From: Fuscovulum blasticum DSM 2131
Lineage (GTDB): Bacteria > Pseudomonadota > Alphaproteobacteria > Rhodobacterales > Rhodobacteraceae
Direction: 5' to 3'
Assembly (NCBI RefSeq): GCF_003034965.1
Contig: NZ_PZKE01000010.1
Span: 62,001-126,000 of the forward strand
Length of the DNA stretch: 64,000 nt
The translations under genes were made by a program, and so were the position numbers. This document shows, one piece after another, positions 53,705 to 62,077 of this stretch (position 1 is its first letter; each line of letters opens with the position of its first letter). Under the pieces are notes generated by a model that was given only the letters and a program-made list of their open reading frames with translations, made no database searches and was not told the origin of the DNA.

Positions 53705-53947
53705 ATGGACAACAAACAAGCCGTGGCCGTCGTCGCCATCATCGTGATCATCGCGGGGGCCATCTATGTGACCAAGGGCGCCAAGGACATGGGGATCGGC
53801 TGGAAGCCGACCACCCCCGACGGTCAGCCCGTGGTCAGCAGCGGGTGGACGACAGTTCCCGCAGAGCCCGCCAAGACACCAACCTGCATTCAATATGATC
53901 TGCAGGCTGGAGCCTGGACCTGCACCGCGATCGGCATCGCGCCCTGA
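53705..53947 (+). CDS. Small membrane protein with related W-T-C-T motif
   Basis: An 80-residue protein. One hydrophobic segment (about 6-22) is followed by a short polar tail with T-C-I-Q-Y and then W-T-C-T near the C-terminus, echoing the motifs of the upstream secreted protein. The pair is probably functionally linked. No family recognised. Confidence 0.72.
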   Translation: MDNKQAVAVVAIIVIIAGAIYVTKGAKDMGIGWKPTTPDGQPVVSSGWTTVPAEPAKTPTCIQYDLQAGAWTCTAIGIAP

Positions 53948-54014
53948 GCCCCTGTGACGGGCAGATGAGACCGGCAAGGCGTGCCTGCGTGCGCCTTGTC
54001 TGACCGCAACTTGT

Positions 54015-55124
54015 CTAGCCGCGTCTTTCAAGCCGCAGCCCCGGCGCCTGTCCCCCGGCAAAGCCGTGCTTCGGCCAATCCTCGCCAAGAACGGACGCAC
54101 GTTCGGCGTTTCCCTTCAGATGAACATCCAGAAACGCCAGCGCGAAATGCTGTGCGATGTTGTTCATGGCCACGGCATCCCAGACCGGATCGGCATAATG
54201 CGAATAGGGCGGCCATTGCATATGCGGTGACGGCTCCCACGCCTCTGCCGGGGCGGGAATGGCCGCGCCGGCGCAATGTCCGGCGTGTTCAAAGGTCAGC
54301 AACCAGGCCGGCCCCGCCACCTCATTGAAAATGCACCGGATGCCCGTGTCATAGCCGGAAACCCCATCGGCCCTGCCGCCCATCAGCAGGCAGGGCAGGC
54401 GCATCGCCGCCAGACCTGCCGCATCCCACAGCCCGCGTTGCCGGCCCCAGGGACCGATGGGCAGGATCGCCTTCAGCGCCGGCGGTGGCACAGGGGTTGC
54501 GCAGCCCCGCCACAGGTCATGCGGCGGCGCCATGCCGCCTGACAGCGCCGGTTCGGCCACACCGGCTCCGGCCAGCACCAGCGCACCATAACCACCCATG
54601 GAATGGCCGATGACGGCATAGCTTCCGCCCAGTTCCGCCGCCACCGCCGCCACATCGCCGGGCCGATGCACAAGGGTCGAGGACAGGCCGTTATTCGCCA
54701 GATAGGCCGCATCGCCATAGGTGGAATCAAGATGGTCGATGCTGGCCACGCGATAGCCATGGCTGGCCAGATGTTCGCCGAAATGGCCCATGAACAGCCG
54801 GTTGCCGGGATAGCCGTGCGACAGGATTACCAGCGGGAAATCACCCGCAGCGGGTTCAGCGTCGCGGCCTGCCGATCCGTGCAAGACAACCGCCCGGTGC
54901 CCGTCGCGCAAGAGCGTGGGATAGTTGGCGCCCCCTGCCCCCGGCGCAGCCGCCGGATACCACAGCTCAACCGTCAGCGGCCGGTCAACCCGCGCCCCGG
55001 CTTCACCAAAGACATCCGGTTGATCGGGACTGATGACCGTCAGCGTCCGCACCCCCACGGGATGCGGGCCGCGCTGCGCACCGGCCGGCGCGTCGGGGCG
55101 GATCTGGTCAATGCGGTTCTGCAT
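54015..55124 (-). CDS. Alpha/beta-hydrolase (dienelactone hydrolase/PAF-acetylhydrolase-like)
   Basis: A 369-residue hydrolase. L-S-H-G-Y-P-G-N-R and the elbow G-H-S-M-G-G-Y-G, plus F-E-H-A-G-H-C with the candidate histidine, match the lipase/dienelactone hydrolase group. There is no signal peptide. The natural ester is unknown. Confidence 0.82.
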   Translation of the reverse strand: MQNRIDQIRPDAPAGAQRGPHPVGVRTLTVISPDQPDVFGEAGARVDRPLTVELWYPAAAPGAGGANYPTLLRDGHRAVVLHGSAGRDAEPAAGDFPLVILSHGYPGNRLFMGHFGEHLASHGYRVASIDHLDSTYGDAAYLANNGLSSTLVHRPGDVAAVAAELGGSYAVIGHSMGGYGALVLAGAGVAEPALSGGMAPPHDLWRGCATPVPPPALKAILPIGPWGRQRGLWDAAGLAAMRLPCLLMGGRADGVSGYDTGIRCIFNEVAGPAWLLTFEHAGHCAGAAIPAPAEAWEPSPHMQWPPYSHYADPVWDAVAMNNIAQHFALAFLDVHLKGNAERASVLGEDWPKHGFAGGQAPGLRLERRG

Positions 55125-55195
55125 AGCGTTCCCCTGTTCGGACCGGGTTCGGCCAGAGGCTATGCCCGCCGCGCGGGCGCTGCAACCGCAGCATG

Positions 55196-55228
55196 AAAAA
55201 GGGGGCAGCCCTGCGGCCGCCCCCTTCT
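55196..55228 (-). terminator. Rho-independent terminator of the cold-shock gene
   Basis: On the minus strand AAGGGGGC-N-GCC / GGC-N-GCCCCCTT with a 4-base loop and a TTTTT run directly after the stem, 29 bases past the stop of the cold-shock gene. Confidence 0.85.
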
Positions 55229-55256
55229 TGAATTTCGCCTGAGCGGCGGCTGAAAA

Positions 55257-55463
55257 TCAGGCCAGAGCCAGATTGATCGCCGATTCGCGGCCGTCACGGC
55301 CACGTTCCACGTCAAAGGTCACCGCCTGGCCATCGGCCAGTTCACGGATGCCCGCACGTTCCATCGCCGAGATGTGGACGAACACGTCCTTCGACCCGCC
55401 TTCCGGCGCGATGAAACCGAAACCCTTGGTGGTGTTGAACCATTTCACGGTGCCATTGGCCAT
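55257..55463 (-). CDS. cspA: Cold-shock domain protein
   Basis: A 68-residue CSD protein with the RNP1 K-G-F-G-F-I-A and RNP2 V-F-V-H-I-S motifs that bind single-stranded nucleic acid. AGGAG precedes the start at good spacing. The leader may be long, with a promoter candidate near 55587-55615. Other Csp-type names are possible; the exact paralog cannot be told. Confidence 0.94.
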   Translation of the reverse strand: MANGTVKWFNTTKGFGFIAPEGGSKDVFVHISAMERAGIRELADGQAVTFDVERGRDGRESAINLALA

Positions 55464-55586
55464 CGTGAGTACTCCTGTCTGTATCGCCACCCGCACGCTG
55501 CGGTGGCCTGGCTTAGTCACGAAGAAGATCGAGTGCTGAAGCCGTTAGGAGACAGAAGTTCGATGATCGAGTGGTGTCGCGGGTTG

Positions 55587-55615
55587 AATATGCGCTTTCC
55601 GGGACGAAAAAGCAA
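55587..55615 (-). promoter_or_regulatory. Possible promoter of the cold-shock gene
   Basis: Minus strand TTGCTT, 17 bases, CATATT. It would give a leader of about 115 bases before the cold-shock ATG. The match to consensus is weak. Confidence 0.25.
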
Positions 55616-55707
55616 GGCCGGTGCCGAACTTTCCCGATCCGGCCCGCAGTCAGCCGGTACCGCGCTGCAACCCGGCACCTTTTGCGATTGCCGCCCGGGG
55701 CGGGAAC

Positions 55708-55729
55708 TGGTCAAATCTCCAGACCAATT
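55708..55729 (+). promoter_or_regulatory. Putative FadR-type operator upstream of the GntR gene
   Basis: TGGTCAA-atctccag-ACCAATT, 28 bases before the GntR start. Both 7-base half-sites and the 8-base spacer are identical to those of the glcD upstream site (27139-27160). Likely autoregulation by the GntR/FadR protein. Confidence 0.6.
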
Positions 55730-55756
55730 GGCCCATCGGCCGCAGCGGAGACTGGA

Positions 55757-56524
55757 ATGCCGTTCCTGAAGGTGCAGCCCGAGAAACTGTCGCAGGCGGT
55801 GGTGCGGCAGATCGAGCAGTTGATCCTGCGCGGCATCCTGCGCCCGGCCGAACGGCTGCCGCCCGAGCGCGATCTTGCGGAACGGCTGGGCGTCTCGCGC
55901 CCCTCGCTGCGCGAGGCGGTGGCCGAACTGTCCGAGCGCGGCCTTCTGGTCGCCCGGGCCGGATCGGGTATCTTCGTCGCCGATGTGCTTGGCGCCGCCT
56001 TCTCGCCCGCGCTGATCGAGTTGTTCGCCAGCCATGAAGAGGCCGTTTTCGATTACATCGCCTTCCGCCGCGATCTTGAAGGACTGGCGGCGGAACGCGC
56101 GGCCACGTTGGGATCGGAAACCGATCTGCGCGTGGTGGATGCGATCTTTGCCAAGATGGAAACCGCGCATCACAAGCGCGACCCTTCGGATGAGGCCGAG
56201 TTGGATGCCCAGTTCCACATGGCCATCATCGAGGCGGGGCATAATGTCATCATGCTGCACATGATGCGGGCGATGTTCGATCTGCTGAAACAGGGCGTGT
56301 TTTACAATCGCCAGATCATGTTCAGGAACCGCACCACCCGCGATCAGTTGCTGGACCAGCATCGCGCCATCAATACCGCCTTGCAAGCGCGGGATCCGGT
56401 GGCGGCACGGGCGGCGGTCGCGTCGCATCTGGCCTATGTCGAAGCGGCCTTCCACGCCCATCTGCGCGCCGAACGCCATGAGGCGATTGCCCGCCAGCGG
56501 TTCGAACACGAACAGGACCGCTGA
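55757..56524 (+). CDS. FadR-subfamily GntR transcriptional regulator
   Basis: A 255-residue regulator. The N-terminal winged helix has L-P-P-E-R-D-L-A-E-R-L-G-V-S-R-P-S-L-R-E-A; the C-terminal FCD effector domain carries metal-binding histidines in D-A-Q-F-H-M-A-I-I-E-A-G-H-N and S-H-L-A-Y-V. FadR-subfamily members respond to lactate, glycolate, pyruvate or acyl-CoA. The shared operator upstream of glcD suggests that it regulates glcDEF (GlcC-like). Confidence 0.92.
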   Translation: MPFLKVQPEKLSQAVVRQIEQLILRGILRPAERLPPERDLAERLGVSRPSLREAVAELSERGLLVARAGSGIFVADVLGAAFSPALIELFASHEEAVFDYIAFRRDLEGLAAERAATLGSETDLRVVDAIFAKMETAHHKRDPSDEAELDAQFHMAIIEAGHNVIMLHMMRAMFDLLKQGVFYNRQIMFRNRTTRDQLLDQHRAINTALQARDPVAARAAVASHLAYVEAAFHAHLRAERHEAIARQRFEHEQDR

Positions 56525-56582
56525 ACCGAAACCCCGGATGCGGTCGCACCCGGGGTTCCGACTTCTGTCCCTCGAAGTCTGT

Positions 56583-57137
56583 TCAGTGCAGCTTGGCGCC
56601 GACCTGTTCGATGGCGTCGTCGATCGAGGCTTTCGCCCCGTCTGCGGTCATCTGTTTCGACAGGATGTCACCCGCCGCCGCAATGGCCACCGAAATGGCC
56701 TGCTCGCGCACCTGACGCACAGCACCGGCTTCGGCGCTGGCGATCTGCTCTTCGGCAGCCTTCAGGCGCCGCGCGATCGAGTCCTTCAGATCAGCCTTGG
56801 CCTGCGCCGCAGCCGCCATCGCTTCTTCCTTGGCGGACGAAACGATGCGCTCTGCCTGCTCGGCCACATCCTTCTGCTTGCGCTCATACGAGGCAAGGAT
56901 CGTCTTCGCCTCTTCGCGCAGCGCGCGGGCCTCTTCCAGCTCGGCCTTGATCTGGACAGCGCGCGCGTCCAGCATCCCGGTCAGCTTCTTCGGCACGCCC
57001 ATGTAGACCAGGATGCCCAGGAAAACGAGGAAGGCGATCAGAACCACGAAGTTGGTGTTCTGAAGGCTGAAGAACGGCCCCGAAGCCGCCATCGCGGGCG
57101 AGGCCAGAAGCGCGAAAAGAACCGTAAGCTTCCGCAT
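56583..57137 (-). CDS. atpF: ATP synthase F0 subunit b
   Basis: A 184-residue protein with a signal-like N-terminus, one membrane segment (about 24-45) and a long charged helix ([13 protein letters not shown]) forming the peripheral stalk. It is the last gene of the F0 operon. Confidence 0.93.
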   Translation of the reverse strand: MRKLTVLFALLASPAMAASGPFFSLQNTNFVVLIAFLVFLGILVYMGVPKKLTGMLDARAVQIKAELEEARALREEAKTILASYERKQKDVAEQAERIVSSAKEEAMAAAAQAKADLKDSIARRLKAAEEQIASAEAGAVRQVREQAISVAIAAAGDILSKQMTADGAKASIDDAIEQVGAKLH

Positions 57138-57141
57138 GGCC

Positions 57142-57693
57142 TTACCCTTTCAGACGCGCGGCAACAGCCGCGGTGACAGCCTTGGCATCGGCAGAGCCGC
57201 CCAGAGCCGCAACCAGTTCCTTCGCAGTATCCTTGGCAACGGCTTGCACCGCCTCCATGGCTCCGGCCCGGATTTCCGCAATCGACGCTTCGGACTGTGC
57301 CGCCTTGGCGGCAATCTCGGCGTCGGCCTTGGCTGTTGCGGCGTCCAGATCCTTCTGGATGTCGGCCTTGGCTGCCGCAACGATCTTGGCCGCCTCGGTG
57401 CGGGCATTCGCCAGCGCCTCGTTATAGGCCCGTTCCGCCGCCGCGGCCTTCTGCTTCAGCTCTTCGGCTGCCGCAAGGTCGTTGGTGATCGTGCCCTTGC
57501 GTTCGGCCAGCACCGCGCCGATGCGCGGCAGCGCGATCCGCGACAGGATCAGGAACATCACGATCAGCGTGACGACGAGCCAGAAAACCTGGTTCGGAAT
57601 CCATTCGGCGCAAAGCTGCGGCATACCGATGGCACCGCCATGGGCGTTGACGCAAACGCCTGCCGCTTCTTCAAGGATTGGTTCTGTTGCCAT
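57142..57693 (-). CDS. atpF': ATP synthase F0 subunit b'
   Basis: A 183-residue second b-type subunit, as in photosynthetic and other alphaproteobacteria. [11 protein letters not shown] is the membrane segment, followed by a long Ala/Glu/Lys helix. The ATG at 57693 is chosen; an in-frame ATG at 57705 is possible. The b/b' pair forms a heterodimeric stalk. Confidence 0.92.
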   Translation of the reverse strand: MATEPILEEAAGVCVNAHGGAIGMPQLCAEWIPNQVFWLVVTLIVMFLILSRIALPRIGAVLAERKGTITNDLAAAEELKQKAAAAERAYNEALANARTEAAKIVAAAKADIQKDLDAATAKADAEIAAKAAQSEASIAEIRAGAMEAVQAVAKDTAKELVAALGGSADAKAVTAAVAARLKG

Positions 57694-57776
57694 CTTGTCC
57701 CCCATCGGACCCTTATGAACCAGGAACGCGCCAGGCCATGCCGGGCGCGATCCTTCTCAAGGTGTCGGATGCCGGA

Positions 57777-58013
57777 TCAGACGGCGAACATCAGCAGCAG
57801 GGCGACCAGGAACGAGAAGATGCCCAGAGCTTCTGCGAAGGCGATGCCGACGAAGAGGTTGGCCATCTGCGACGGAGCCGCCGAGGGGTTGCGCAGGGCG
57901 CCGGCCAGGAAGTTGCCGGCAATGTGGCCCACGCCGATGCCGGCGCCGCCCAGACCGATGGTGGCCAGACCGGCACCGATGTACTTGCCGAGCAGCGCGA
58001 GTTCGCCTTCCAT
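57777..58013 (-). CDS. atpE: ATP synthase F0 subunit c
   Basis: A 78-residue two-helix hairpin. The first helix has a G-x-G-x-G-x-G ladder; the loop is R41-N-P; the second helix carries the proton-binding Glu61 in I-A-F-A-E-A-L. It forms the rotor ring. Confidence 0.97.
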   Translation of the reverse strand: MEGELALLGKYIGAGLATIGLGGAGIGVGHIAGNFLAGALRNPSAAPSQMANLFVGIAFAEALGIFSFLVALLLMFAV

Positions 58014-58059
58014 GATGGTTCTCCTGTGATTGGAATGGCTAGGGTTCTGTGTCCGGACC

Positions 58060-58830
58060 TTAGTGATGGGCTTCGCCGACGGCGTCGCGCAGATACACGC
58101 AGGTCAGAATTGTGAATACGTAGGCCTGAACCGCCGCAACCAGCGTTTCCAGACCGTAGATGGCAGCGATGGCGGCGATCGGCACGACCGAAGCCACGCC
58201 CATGGCGCCGGCGAAGCCCGCGAAGACCTTGATCACGGCGTGACCGGCCATCAGGTTGCCGCCAAGACGAATGGAGTGGGACAGCGGGCGGACGAAGTAG
58301 GAAATCACTTCGATCACGGCCAGCACGGGGCGCAGCACCAGCGGCGCCGACGACACCCAGAACATGCCCAGGAAGCCGATCCCCTTGCGATAGAGCCCCA
58401 CCAGCGTGACCGTCAGGAAGACCGTCACCGCCAGCACAGCCGTCACGGCGATGTGCGAGGTGGTGGTAAAGCTCATCGGGATCAGACCCAGCATGTTCGC
58501 CAGGAAGATGAACATGAACAGCGTCATGACATAGGGGAAGAACTTCGCGCCTTCATGGCCGGTCACTTCTTCCACCATGTTGTGGATGAAACCGTAGAAC
58601 AGTTCGGCCACCGATTGCAGGCGCGACGGGATGATGCCGCGATGACGGGTTGCCAGAACGAAAAGCCCCAGCAGCACGACGATCGAGATCGCCATCCACA
58701 GCGTCACGTTGGTGACGGTGTACCAATGCACCGGACCGTCGCCGAACAGCGGCTTGACGATGAACTGATCCATCGGGTGGATCGCCAGACCGCTGCCTTC
58801 CGCCGCGTGCTCTTCAGTTCCCGTCGCCAC
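58060..58830 (-). CDS. atpB: ATP synthase F0 subunit a
   Basis: A 256-residue membrane protein with the essential arginine at about 188 in [13 protein letters not shown]. The GTG at 58830 has GAGGGGA in front; a GTG at 58843-58845 would extend the overlap with atpI. It forms the proton channel against the c-ring. Confidence 0.95.
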   Translation of the reverse strand: MATGTEEHAAEGSGLAIHPMDQFIVKPLFGDGPVHWYTVTNVTLWMAISIVVLLGLFVLATRHRGIIPSRLQSVAELFYGFIHNMVEEVTGHEGAKFFPYVMTLFMFIFLANMLGLIPMSFTTTSHIAVTAVLAVTVFLTVTLVGLYRKGIGFLGMFWVSSAPLVLRPVLAVIEVISYFVRPLSHSIRLGGNLMAGHAVIKVFAGFAGAMGVASVVPIAAIAAIYGLETLVAAVQAYVFTILTCVYLRDAVGEAHH

Positions 58831-59170
58831 CTTCGTTCCCCTCACGCTTCGCGGCGATCGCCGCTTCGGTCGCCTGTTTTCCCTGAAGTTCGCGTGCGGT
58901 GCCCAGCATGGTGCGCACCCCGGCCGCGAACCCCACCAGCGAGAAGATCGCCAGGAACAGCGGGAGCGTGCCGATCAGCACATCCAGCCCGTAACCGATG
59001 CCGACCCCGAACAGTATTCCGGTGGCCAGCTCGATCACCATCCGATAGGCGACCTCGCCTTGCGAGAATCCTTTCGCCGTCTGGGATTTCACCGGCTTCG
59101 GCTTATCCCTCAGTTTCGCAAGCCGCTCTTCCAGCGCACGAAGTCGGTCGGGATGGGGGTCCGAAGCCAT
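58814..59170 (-). CDS. atpI: ATP synthase protein I
   Basis: A 118-residue protein with a charged N-terminus and two membrane segments (about 50-68 and 74-95). It helps c-ring assembly. It leads the F0 operon; its end overlaps atpB. Confidence 0.9.
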   Translation of the reverse strand: MASDPHPDRLRALEERLAKLRDKPKPVKSQTAKGFSQGEVAYRMVIELATGILFGVGIGYGLDVLIGTLPLFLAIFSLVGFAAGVRTMLGTARELQGKQATEAAIAAKREGNEGGDGN

Positions 59171-59198
59171 TTGAAGGCCCTTTCCGGCAGTCCGGGGC

Positions 59199-59227
59199 GT
59201 TCTACGGGCGGGGGCGGCCTGTGTCAA
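59199..59227 (-). promoter_or_regulatory. Promoter of the F0 ATP synthase operon
   Basis: On the minus strand a perfect TTGACA (59227-59222), a 17-base spacer and TAGAAC (59204-59199), placed about 30 bases before the atpI start. This is the best sigma-70-type promoter match in the window. Confidence 0.65.
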
Positions 59228-59398
59228 CCCGCCGCAGACCACAACATCAAGGATGTAACCATTTGAATTTCAACAGGATCACGACTCATGGCTGAGTCTT
59301 CTTCCCCAAGCGGCGCCCGGCCATGCCGGATCGCCATATTCAACCGTCAAGTTGAGGAATTTCCGGCGCAGACGGCAAGGCCCGCCGCCAGGCCGGGA

Positions 59399-59428
59399 AG
59401 CGCCCGGCCGGTCATCCGGCGGGGCGCT
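59399..59428 (-). terminator. Hairpin after the transporter remnant
   Basis: AGCGCCC-N-GCCGG / CCGGC-N-GGGCGCT with a 4-base loop between the atp promoter and the end of the decayed permease. The run of T after it on the minus strand is weak. Confidence 0.4.
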
Positions 59429-59435
59429 GTCTGCT

Positions 59436-60601
59436 TCAGGTGGCCAGTGCGGGCCCGCTGCGACCGGTCAGCGTCTGGCGCAGGAACACCGCGCCAAGAA
59501 TCGCCGCGCCGATCAGCGTCGACACGATCTCGGGCGCGATCATCAGCAGCGCGGCAATCGACAGCACGATCCGTTCCACCAGCAGCAACGAAGGCGAGAA
59601 GGCGAAGACGAACGGCACAAGCGCCTTGCCCATCGACAGCCGGAAGGCCGTGTTCCCCGCCTTGAAGCCGTTGGCCCCCGCAATGCCTGCCGCCGCATAG
59701 GCCGCCAGCGCCACCGGGGGTGTCACATCAGCCAGAACGCCGAAGTAGAACACGAAGAAACGCGCCACCAACGGCTCAACCCCCATCATGCCCAGAACCG
59801 GCGCGGCAACCGCGACCATGATGATATAGTTCGCCGTGGTCGGCACACCGCAGCCCATGAGGACGCAGACCACCGCCGTCAGGATCAGCGTGAACAGCAG
59901 CGCCAGTGTGGGCATGGTGAACAGCTCAAACGGCAGGAAAGACAGGAAGGCATGGGTCGAACCGGCCCAGTCCTGCGCCACGCTGGTCACCATGAAGGCG
60001 ATCTTGAAGCCCACGCCCGTCAGCGTGACGATTCCGATCACCACGCCCACCAGGGCCGCGGTCACCGTCACCGAAAGCGACTGGCGGGCACCGGCCACAA
60101 AGCCTTCATAAATACCCAGTGCGGTTTCCTTCGCCCCTTCGGCCGGCCCTGCGGCCATGATGCGCTGGATCAGGTAGACCACCATGCAGGCGGTGATCGC
60201 CCAGAAGGCCGGAGCGATGGCGGCGATCAGGATCGTCCGCAGCGGGATTCCCAGATACTCGACCATCAGGAAGGCCACCGCCCCAGGACCGGCGGGGTGA
60301 TCTGCCCCCCGGTGGACGACGCCGCCTCGACCGCTGCCGCGAAATGGCGCTGGAAGCCAACCTTGATCATGGCCGGAATGGTCAGCGCGCCGGTTGTCAC
60401 CGTATTGGCGATGGAGGACCCCGAAATGGTGCCAAGCATGGCCGAGGACACCACCGAAACCTTGGCCGGCCCGCCGGCAAAGCGGCCGGTCAGCGCGGTG
60501 GCAAGGTCAATGAACAACTGCCCCAGCCCGATCTTCTGCGCCATCACCCCGAACAGGACGAAGTGGAACACATAGGTCGCGATCACCCCAAGCGCGGTGC
60601 C
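59436..60601 (-). pseudogene. TRAP transporter fused permease (TAXI type), truncated and frameshifted
   Basis: The remaining part (about 388 codons) matches the central and C-terminal membrane region of TRAP-TAXI permeases, such as A-K-V-S-V-V-S-S-A-M-L-G-T-I-S-G-S-S and S-S-T-G-G-Q-I-T-P-P-V-L-G. The N-terminal part is gone; the frame runs directly out of the solute-receptor gene at about 60602. At about 60282-60285 one base is missing in a C/G run: frame one ends R-W-P-S-stop while the other continues A-F-L-M-V-E-Y. The transporter is not functional as read, unless the sequence has errors. Confidence 0.8.
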
Positions 60602-61449
60602 GTAGACCAGATCGTCGGACAGATCGGCGCTGGTCACCAGTTGCGCCCCGACCGAGATCGTGGCGACATCGGCGTCTTGGCCATTATAGGTGCCAGCGGG
60701 AACGGAATCGGCCGCGAAGAAGGAATAGGTATCCCGCAGCTTGTCGATTTCCGGGCCGGTGATCGGCACCAGAACCACGTCATGCTGGCTGGCCAGTTCC
60801 GCAATCGCGCCGGCCGGATAGCCGCCCACGAAGAAGAACGCATCCATCGCGCCATCGCGCATCCGGTCCGCCGCCTGATCCGGCTTCAGGTATTCCGGGG
60901 TGACATCGGCTTCGGACAGGCCAAACGCCTCAAGAATGATCTTGGCGTCAACCAGCGTGCCCGACCCCGGCTCGTCCAGCGAGACGCGCTTGCCCTTCAG
61001 GTCTGCGACCGAGGCAATGCCGGCATCCTTGCGCGCCACAAGGTGGATGCTTTCGGGGTAAAGTTCGCGATCAGCCGCAGCTTTTCAACCGCCGGCTGGC
61101 CTTCCCAGAGGCCGGTGCCGGTTTGCGCCCAATAGGCCACGTCCGATTGGCTGAAGCCCGCTTCCAGAGCGCCGCCATTGATGGCGTTGACGTTGCCGAA
61201 CGACCCGTTCGAGGCAGCGGTCGTGGCCACCAGCCCCGGAACGCCGCAGGACCCACCGTCCTCGCAGGCGCGCGAGCCGGGCGGGTTCGAGATCGCGTTC
61301 GCGATCAGGCCGCCAATCGGATAACAGGTGCCGGCCGTGCCGCCGGTGCCGATGCGGAAGAACTGGATTTCCTGCGCCGTGGCCCCTTGAGCAAACAATC
61401 CCACCGTAAGGGCGGCCCCCATGATCGACTTCATGAATACGGTTTTCAC
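60602..61449 (-). pseudogene. TAXI-family TRAP solute-binding protein, frameshifted and fused
   Basis: From a GTG at 61449 with GGGAGA before it, a signal peptide and the TAXI start F-F-R-I-G-T-G-G-T-A-G-T-C-Y-P-I-G-G are followed by G-A-L-E-A-G-F-S-Q-S-D-V-A. At about 61060-61062 one base is missing: frame one continues N-F-T-P-K, whereas the second frame reads Y-P-E-S-I-H-L-V-A-R-K-D-A-G. That frame runs on through P-G-S-G-T and A-F-F-F-V-G-G-Y to S-D-D-L-V-Y-G, then passes without a stop into permease sequence. Roughly 40 C-terminal residues are lost. Confidence 0.8.
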
Positions 61450-61678
61450 AACATTCTCCCTAGGCTGTACTTGACGTTCCGCCCCCACGGTCGCGCGGGC
61501 AGTCTTCCTAGGCAGTCGATGGTTTGCCGGGGGTCCACACTTCAGGCGCAAGTCTTTCCGGGTGACTTTTCTTTCGGCCGGACGGCCCGATGGGGGCGAT
61601 TTGCGCCAAAGTAACAAGAAATTTGCGCGTTTTCGGCTTTCGATTGACGCCCGCTCGCCTGGCCCGGATAGTTGCGCC
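61450..61678. other. Divergent gap with repeated ATTTGCGC boxes
   Basis: A 229-base gap between the transporter remnant and the ArsR gene. ATTTGCGC occurs at 61599-61606 and 61621-61628, 22 bases apart (about two helix turns), 50-80 bases before the ArsR start: a candidate operator. TTGACG with a weak -10 box lies just before the ArsR ATG. Confidence 0.35.
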
Positions 61679-62077
61679 ATGTCCGACGCACGCCCCGCAG
61701 AACGCCCTGCCGCCAGCCGCCTTGACGCCGTCTTTGCCGCGCTGGCCGACCCCACGCGGCGGGTGATTCTGTCGATGCTGCTGGAAGACGACATGGCCGT
61801 GACCGATGTGGCGCACCCTTTCGCCATGTCGCTGGCCGCCATCTCGAAACACCTGCAGGTGCTGTCCGATGCCGGGCTGATCAGCCGCGAACGCCGGGGG
61901 CGGGTGATCTGGTGCAAGCTGGAACCCGATGCGCTGCGCGCGGCCTCGGTCTGGATGCAGGGCTTCGGCCAGTTCGAGCCGGTCGATCTGGATGCCTTCG
62001 AGCGGTTTCTTGAAGCCGAGCTTGCGGGGGACGCCCCGGATGACGACGGCGATCAGCCGGAAAACCAGCCGGCATAG
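61679..62077 (+). CDS. ArsR-family transcriptional regulator
   Basis: A 132-residue winged-helix repressor with A-L-A-D-P-T-R-R-V-I-L, A-A-I-S-K-H-L-Q-V-L and G-R-V-I-W-C-K-L. The metal-binding C-V-C motif is missing, so it may not sense metals. It converges with matB, overlapping by 25 bases. Confidence 0.92.
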   Translation: MSDARPAERPAASRLDAVFAALADPTRRVILSMLLEDDMAVTDVAHPFAMSLAAISKHLQVLSDAGLISRERRGRVIWCKLEPDALRAASVWMQGFGQFEPVDLDAFERFLEAELAGDAPDDDGDQPENQPA

